A stretch of 64,000 nt of DNA, taken from contig OZ024867.1 of the NCBI GenBank assembly GCA_964017155.1, positions 22,094,020 through 22,158,019 on the forward strand. The letters are read 5' to 3'. The stretch comes from Oasisia sp. SBJ-2009 (Eukaryota; Annelida; Polychaeta; Sabellida; Siboglinidae). A program made the position numbers and the translations under genes. Below the pieces are notes generated by a model. The model ran no database searches and was not told the DNA's origin. It was given only the letters and a program-made list of their open reading frames with translations. Shown piece after piece: positions 12,488-64,000 of this stretch (the stretch's first letter is position 1; each line of letters begins with the position of its first letter).

Positions 12488-12731
12488 TATTTGATGTAAT
12501 CCCAAATCATGCCAAGGAACGATGTTATGTATACTGACATACACACAATACGTGTTTGGTTTTGAAAACAGGATAACTTTGCAATAATGGGTATGCAAAC
12601 AAATGTTACATACAAGAAAACAACATTTCGAGATAATCACATTTTTGTGTTGAATTATCCTATAGATCTCTGTGTAAATGCAAAGTTTACCCCCTTATAT
12701 CTCCGCCAATACTTGGTATAACCGTAAAATC
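12488..12731 (+). repeat. Internal direct repeat, copy 1
   Basis: About 244 bp, nearly identical to 13028-13271, offset 540 bp. It lies in the non-coding 5' side of the nuclease-like gene and contains GCCAAGGAACGATGTTATG and TATCTCCGCCAATACTTGG. The sequence between the copies also repeats the TGACCTTCAAAATGACCTT block. Confidence 0.85.
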
Positions 12732-13027
12732 TTTACTGATTAGTAAAGATCTACTCACATAGAGTTCAAATCATCACGAAAATAAAAACCAACATTTTGA
12801 CCCCAGTTGACTTTGTGACCTTCAAAATGACCTTCATGTTCAAAATAATGGATGGTAACACCGCACACGGTTTTGTTATCTTACGAACGATCAACGTAGC
12901 AAGAATTTGTTTGTGTTAATTTGAACACTACCGATCGATAGAGCATGGCATAGTTGGCCACTTGCGAAGCACAGTTCTATTCTGCGGTTGTCACTTCACT
13001 TCTTAATTTCCCCCCCCACACATTGGC

Positions 13028-13271
13028 AAGTTTGATTTAATCCCAAATCATGCCAAGGAACGATGTTATGTATACTGACATACACACAATACATGTTTGG
13101 TTTTGATAACAGGATAACTTTGCAATAATGGATGTGCAAACAACTTTTACATACAAGAAAACAAAATTTCGAGATAATCACATTTTTGTGTTGAATTATC
13201 CTATACATCTCTGTGTAAATCCAAAGTTTAACACCTTATATCTCCGCCAATACTTGGTATAACTGCAAAAT
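13028..13271 (+). repeat. Internal direct repeat, copy 2
   Basis: Second copy of 12488-12731, differing at a small number of positions. Confidence 0.85.
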
Positions 13272-13470
13272 CAACCGCATATAACCGCAATAAAAACCGA
13301 CATTTTGACCCCAGTTGATTTTGTGATCTTCAAAATGACCTTTAAATTCAAAATCGAAGGTGGCATCCACCCTAGTCATTTTCCGCATACCATGGGTGAC
13401 TCATCTAGTATGGATGCCCGCTATTAACAAACAATGCCGATGAAAATAATTCTAGAGCACTTTTCAATGT

Positions 13471-13485
13471 TTGGCTGGTCCACTA
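13471..13485 (-). repeat. Right terminal inverted repeat
   Basis: Reverse complement of 9455-9469, followed by TAA at 13486-13488. Confidence 0.88.
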
Positions 13486-13488
13486 TAA

Positions 13489-14090
13489 TTCATTTGTGAA
13501 TATGTTATTTATTAATGTAGTTGAGCTATATCTGATCCTGGTAGGCTTATCAGTTAGCGGGTAAAGACCTAAACTATGCATTATATCTAGAAACTGTTAA
13601 GTATTTGTATGGGTCTCATGTTTTAATAAATCTATGTTAAAGTCACCACACACAAATATTGTTTTAATAGATTTAATATCACTTAAGTTAAGTTCAAAGT
13701 TTTCACAAAATGTATCTATCGGAGATCTTGGTGTTTAGGAAATACAATTAACTACAACATTTGTGTGGTTCTTTATGGTTAATTCTACAGTAACACATTC
13801 AAGAATATTTTCTACTACAAACGATTTACTTTCTGTCTGTGCGCCTGATAATGTTTTGTTTGTTTATATAGCAACACCACCCCCTCTTCGGGTACCCCTT
13901 GTGATATGAAATGCATCATAATTGTTTAAATTAAAATCATTAATTAAGCTTGTTTCTATCCATGTTTCAGTTATAGCAATTATATCAAATTTTACATTTA
14001 GTTCTAAAATATAGTCTTTAATCTTGTGAAAATTTGTTTTTAGACTTCTGGCATTAAAATGTGTAAACGACAATCCATTAACCCCACCAA
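13489..14090 (-). pseudogene. LINE endonuclease, N-terminal two thirds
   Basis: On the - strand: SFTHFNARSLKTNFHKIKDY, FDIIAITETWIE and HITRGTRRGGGVAI in one frame, then after breaks ESKSFVVENILECVTVEL, FVCGDFNIDLLKHE, FLDIMHSLGLYPLTDKPTRI and STTLINNIFTNE. These are the standard blocks of APE-type endonucleases (N-A-R-S, E-T-W, G-D-F-N). The domain is cut by the TIR element and resumes at 9451. Confidence 0.88.
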
Positions 14091-14213
14091 TTTCTTCATT
14101 TAATTGTAAGTCAGTATAATACTTACATTTTGATGTGTTATTGTAGAATTTTTTGTTTGGCTCTATGTCATTTCCAAAATTGCGAGGACAACAATATGAA
14201 TAATTGAAAGAAT

Positions 14214-14513
14214 TTAAATTAAATTGTGAACATCCATTAATTTATAATGGTCATATGTATCTTCAACAGAACAATTTTCATAAACAAATTCATCATCACT
14301 GATTTCCTGAAAAGGAAAGACTTTACAACATGATATACAAAGATAATTTATATTTTTACAATGTATTAGTCTTAATTGTTGTTGTGTTAAGTTTGCACGT
14401 TTATGAAAAACTGCTGCACACAGGTCACATTTTACGGCAATATTTGTTAGTATTTGATTACATACTTGACATGAATCTAATCTGATCAGTTTATTTGGCA
14501 TCATTTTGATCAT
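14214..14513 (-). pseudogene. LINE ORF2 N-terminal zinc-finger segment
   Basis: A 99-codon frame with paired cysteines CQVCNQ, CDLCAAVFH, HCKNINYLCISCC and then VFPFQEISDDEF. This PHD-like C-x2-C/H arrangement followed by an FPF-type motif is common just upstream of the endonuclease in CR1/Jockey-type LINEs of marine invertebrates. It is separated from the endonuclease only by decayed sequence. Confidence 0.7.
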
Positions 14514-14761
14514 AAAGGAAGTGCAATAATATTACAAAGTATACATGAATAATACAACTATTTATTGAATTTGTGATATTACACATGTAAAATAGAGAGT
14601 CCAAATACATGATCCATACAGATTGTGAGTGAATTGTCCATCAACATTTGTAGAATTTCTGATATAAGATAGAAGATAATAAAATAGAAAAGAGTCCATA
14701 CAATTGATTACAAAATTGTTAAGGACTGTAAGTCTCTTTGTCCATATTCAGCCATTGTTAT

Positions 14762-15469
14762 ATTTTAAGTTTGTCCAAGTATTGTTTAGACTTGATCATA
14801 ACTTTGGTGGCATGTTCATTTTGTTTCACTAAGATGTTACAGTTCATTGTCCATGTACCGAATACCTTTCTTTCTTTCTTCAGTCGTCTTGCCTCTGCAC
14901 ACAGTGAGTGAGATGGTCGTTCAGGAAGATGTTACTCCCCTTCAGTTTCTTTCTTTGACGCATCATTTCGGTGTTTTTTTCCGCAGACAAAAACTTTACA
15001 ATTACTGGCGTTGACCCATCTTTTCGTTTCGGGAGGTCATGGATTGCAGTAATTTCAATCTCATTGATTGACACTTTCAACTTTTCTTCTGCAAAACTGA
15101 TAAAGTTTTTTTCTTCATCATTGTGGATTCACAGATATCATGATCATCACCTTCATGTTTTGTTGATTTGAAGCCTTCACCGATCTGCGGGTGGCAGTGT
15201 GCGCGTAACTGTGAAGGTTTACACCAGTCACAATCTAATTTTTTTTTACGTGAATTTTGTTCCAGTTTATCCACTCGGTGCTCAAGTTGGTTGATCTTTT
15301 CATCTTTTGCGTTGATAATCTTGAGTAAGTCGTTGATTTTTTTTTCGTTCGATGCATTTGTTTGTTTAACTTCTTCTATTGATTTACATAAAAAGTTCAG
15401 GGAATGCGATGATTTAATTTCACTAATGTCCATTTTTAAATCGTCGCCGGCATGGTTTCTCGGTGGCAT
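14762..15469 (-). pseudogene. LINE ORF1 (coiled coil and RNA-binding domain), two frameshifts
   Basis: Starts at ATG 15469 with a heptad-rich stretch (KKINDLLKIINAKDEKINQL, EHRVDKLEQNSRKKK). A shift in an A-run near 15100 leads to NFISFAEEKLKVSINEIEIT, STPVIVKFLSAEKNTEMMRQ and LKGSNIFLNDHL. A second shift near 14885 leads to AEARRLKKERKVFGTWTMN and a stop at about 14762. This is the layout of LINE ORF1 proteins: trimerising coiled coil, RRM-like core, C-terminal domain. Confidence 0.8.
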
Positions 15470-15479
15470 GATATGCTGA

Positions 15480-17068
15480 TCACGTGCGCACGTGATGCTG
15501 ACAGGCGATAATATATCTCAAATATGTTGGTTGAATTTGTGTTGACGTTTTCTAATCATGTTATTTACTTACGAAGCGCTGTGTGGACATTTTCCACCGT
15601 CACCACAACCTAGCGAATGTTTATGTTCATTTTCCACATTTGCACGCAACTGTGTGTCGGCTCTCGCTCAAATTGTAAAAAAAACTGTTACTGTCGATTA
15701 AAGACGCTCCTTGATGTGGCGCCACCTATTGCAGTGATAATGAAATAAGTGTTTTCGGATAATACGATTAACTAATGATATTTACAACTGGGTAGTATCG
15801 TTATTTCGCTAAACTTGTACAATAATGTATTAAGCAAACTTGGCATTTCATTAGCATATAACATTAATTCATACTGACGCTTTCTCATATTTTGAGATTC
15901 ATATTGGGTCAGTAGTTCCAACTTGTCTTTAGTAATTATGGGATCTGATCGTCTTTTGCAATTATTTTGCTATAAATAGAGCATTCTTTCTAATGCCGTG
16001 TTTGATTTTTTGCTTTGCAATAATTTTTGTTGGCGGTGTTGTGTTTAAAGAATATAACAAAGTCACCATGTCATTGAATATACGTTTTTTGCCGCCAAGG
16101 CGCCATCTTGTGGCAGAGGGAAGAGTGACGCCAATCCGGCATATTTGCGTGGAATCGGTCGACGTTTGTCTTTCGGACAATTAAGCAAAATGCCGTTACC
16201 ATTTGGAATTACAGCTATATATTTGGATTTACTAGACAAACAATTTGTTTCAGTTAAGTAATATGTACGTCTCTAAACTAGTTGTATTATATTTTAGTAT
16301 ACTTACGATTTAGCTGTACAGTGTTTATATAGTTTAGCTCTAATCTATAGATTATGGCGACTATGTATGTGGACACGTGTTAAGACGGATTGGATATGGG
16401 TAACAGTATCAAACTCTACAGTAACTGCGCAAGTTTAAATACGATTAGTTAAAGAGAAGTGACATTGCGTGAGAAAAGGATGTTGTATACTATTAAGAAA
16501 TGTTGTATATTATTCAGAAACTACATCTTCTACCCGAAAAATAGATAATTAGTTCGGCACAATTTCTTTTATCAAAGTTGTCATGTTTGTGTTATGGCCA
16601 CAATATAAAATATTCAAACTTGTCTACTACCTGGAAGTCAATCTATGTCAAAGAAAGCATGGTCCTGGTTGGCATGGTTGACCCAATGCAATTGAGAACA
16701 ATTGCAAGTTAACATCGGTGTTCATAACATAGTTCAAAGGCATAGCTGCTCGAAAAGTAAGAATTTCAAATATACTTTTGGAACTGCTAAGCTATCTATG
16801 ATACCACACAGCCAACACTGTTGACTGCTACTATGCGTAAAGATAACCTTTATATGAACGTCATCTTTCTGTTCCCCAGTAAACATAACAGCCAACTAGC
16901 GTATGTTAATAGTAAGTTAAGACTACTTTACTGTTCTTCACAGTTTTAGAACGCTAATAAATCTACACCTTTTGTAAAGTTGTAATAATGTGTCCAATGT
17001 TTCACTCCCTCCGTAAGCGTGCATCGTGGATCTACTGGTTATTCAACATGGCTCTGCCATTGAAAACA

Positions 17069-17070
<2 letters not shown>
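15480..17070. other. Non-coding stretch upstream of the polycystin-like gene
   Basis: Probably holds the 5' UTR and start-codon exon of the gene whose signal-peptide exon is at 17331, because that exon starts in phase 0 without its own Met. No convincing start exon could be picked: ATG at 16988 has a GTAAGC donor after 25 nt, but that is phase 1 and does not fit. Confidence 0.45.

Positions 17071-17125
<55 letters not shown>
17071..17125. repeat. (TA)n microsatellite
   Basis: Uninterrupted TA tract upstream of the signal-peptide exon. Confidence 0.95.
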
Positions 17126-17127
<2 letters not shown>

Positions 17128-17330
17128 GTTTGAATTGGCCCTTGTGTATATAACAGAATGCAAAATGCTGTATCATCATAATTAATGTTGTTGTTACAGG
17201 CTTAACGTACCACCGCCATTATATTGCACTAGCATTTTAAGGGCCCTCCGAATACATTTTTTATTGTATACAAACTCCATAGCATCAACTAATTAACATG
17301 TTGAACACTGAATTTTTCAATTATTTATAG

Positions 17331-63892
<46,562 letters not shown>

Positions 63893-64000
63893 GTAAGTGT
63901 GTTGTACATGAGACCATTATTGTATGCACTGTATGTATATATGAATGTGGAAGCGTGCGCATGGATGAATGATCATATGAACATGTGTGAAACGTGTTTA
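63893..64000. other. Start of the next intron
   Basis: Begins GTAAGTGTG; the window ends inside it. Confidence 0.85.

Larger units (their letters stand above)
9455..13485 (-). mobile_element. TIR DNA element, 4,031 bp, carrying a PIN-like nuclease gene
   Basis: Both ends carry TAGTGGACCAGCCAA (9455-9469, inverted at 13471-13485), flanked by TAA at 9452-9454 and 13486-13488. Removing the element and one TAA rejoins the host LINE as ...NIFTNE+LRFNLTIG..., in frame, so the borders and the 3-bp TSD are firm. Inside the tips both ends share a second inverted block (9490-9555 against 13320-13405, with GGGTGGATGCCACCTT), and TGACCTTCAAAATGACCTT-like stretches recur near 12.45, 12.8 and 13.3 kb. The only recognisable gene is the - strand nuclease-like one at 12345-9814. 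A 3-bp TWA-type TSD is compatible with PIF/Harbinger, but I see no DDE transposase, so the superfamily is open. Confidence 0.88.
3900..15480 (-). mobile_element. CR1/Jockey-group LINE, decayed, with two elements nested in it
   Basis: Read right to left, the pieces form a complete non-LTR element: a coiled-coil ORF1 (15469-14762), a zinc-finger segment (14513-14214), an apurinic-type endonuclease (about 14090-13489, continuing at 9451), the EN-RT linker and reverse transcriptase (9451-8409, 8171/5006-4637) and the RT C-terminus (4636-3929). An RTE LINE (5007-8170) and a TIR element (9455-13485) are inserted. Subtracting them leaves about 4 kb of coding region, a normal size for this group. Stops and frameshifts in most segments mean it can no longer move. 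The 5' and 3' ends are approximate, and the exact clade would need a tree. Confidence 0.85.

Noticed and set aside
16988..17012. Start exon of the polycystin-like gene (ATG followed by a GTAAGC donor)
   Set aside because: It would end in phase 1 while the signal-peptide exon at 17331 needs phase 0, and the pyrimidine-rich sequence lacks any other support.

Overview
The window is eukaryotic: spliced exons with GT-AG borders, AT-rich introns crowded with (TA)n and (CA)n/(TG)n tracts, several non-LTR retrotransposon clades, Penelope-like elements, tRNA-derived SINEs and TIR DNA transposons. The mix, and the gene family at the right, suggest a marine invertebrate, perhaps a mollusc or another lophotrochozoan; the phylum is a guess.

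Left third (1-16 kb): nested mobile DNA. A decayed CR1/Jockey-group LINE lies on the - strand (about 15.5 kb down to 3.9 kb). An RTE-type LINE (5007-8170) is inserted in its reverse-transcriptase region, flanked by an unusually long target duplication (about 300 bp, one copy shortened by 64 bp). A 4,031-bp TIR element (9455-13485, TSD TAA) is inserted in its endonuclease region; deleting it and one TAA restores the LINE reading frame. This element carries a decayed gene whose acidic residues are laid out like a FEN1/XPG-type (PIN-fold) nuclease, with a Cys-rich tail, and that gene is itself split by a tRNA-SINE with its own TSD. I consider this possible nuclease-bearing transposon the most interesting object here.

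Right two thirds (17.3-63.9 kb): one large + strand gene, a polycystin-1-like / receptor-for-egg-jelly (REJ) protein, seen from a signal-peptide exon to the start of its GPS motif. I assign 25 exons (1,186 codons, plus one optional EGF exon). Every intron phase is compatible: 0 to 1 at the signal exon, 1-1 through all EGF exons, then 1-2-1-1-0-1-0-0-2-0-0-1-0. The order is signal peptide, twelve intact EGF modules, REJ region, GAIN-like region, GPS; the PLAT and transmembrane parts expected from the family would lie beyond the right edge.

The EGF section (17.6-47.4 kb) grew by repeated duplication of exons with their introns, including antisense LINE fragments and TA tracts. Relic half-exons and exons with lost splice sites remain. 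Introns have been enlarged by two inverted copies of a Harbinger-like TIR element (20.1-23.0 and 50.9-54.3 kb), three copies of a TIR element lying in TA tracts, two Penelope-like elements with hammerhead-like motifs, an L2-like LINE (58.6-60.9 kb), SINEs, and long palindromes. One palindrome arm contains the splice acceptor of an EGF exon.
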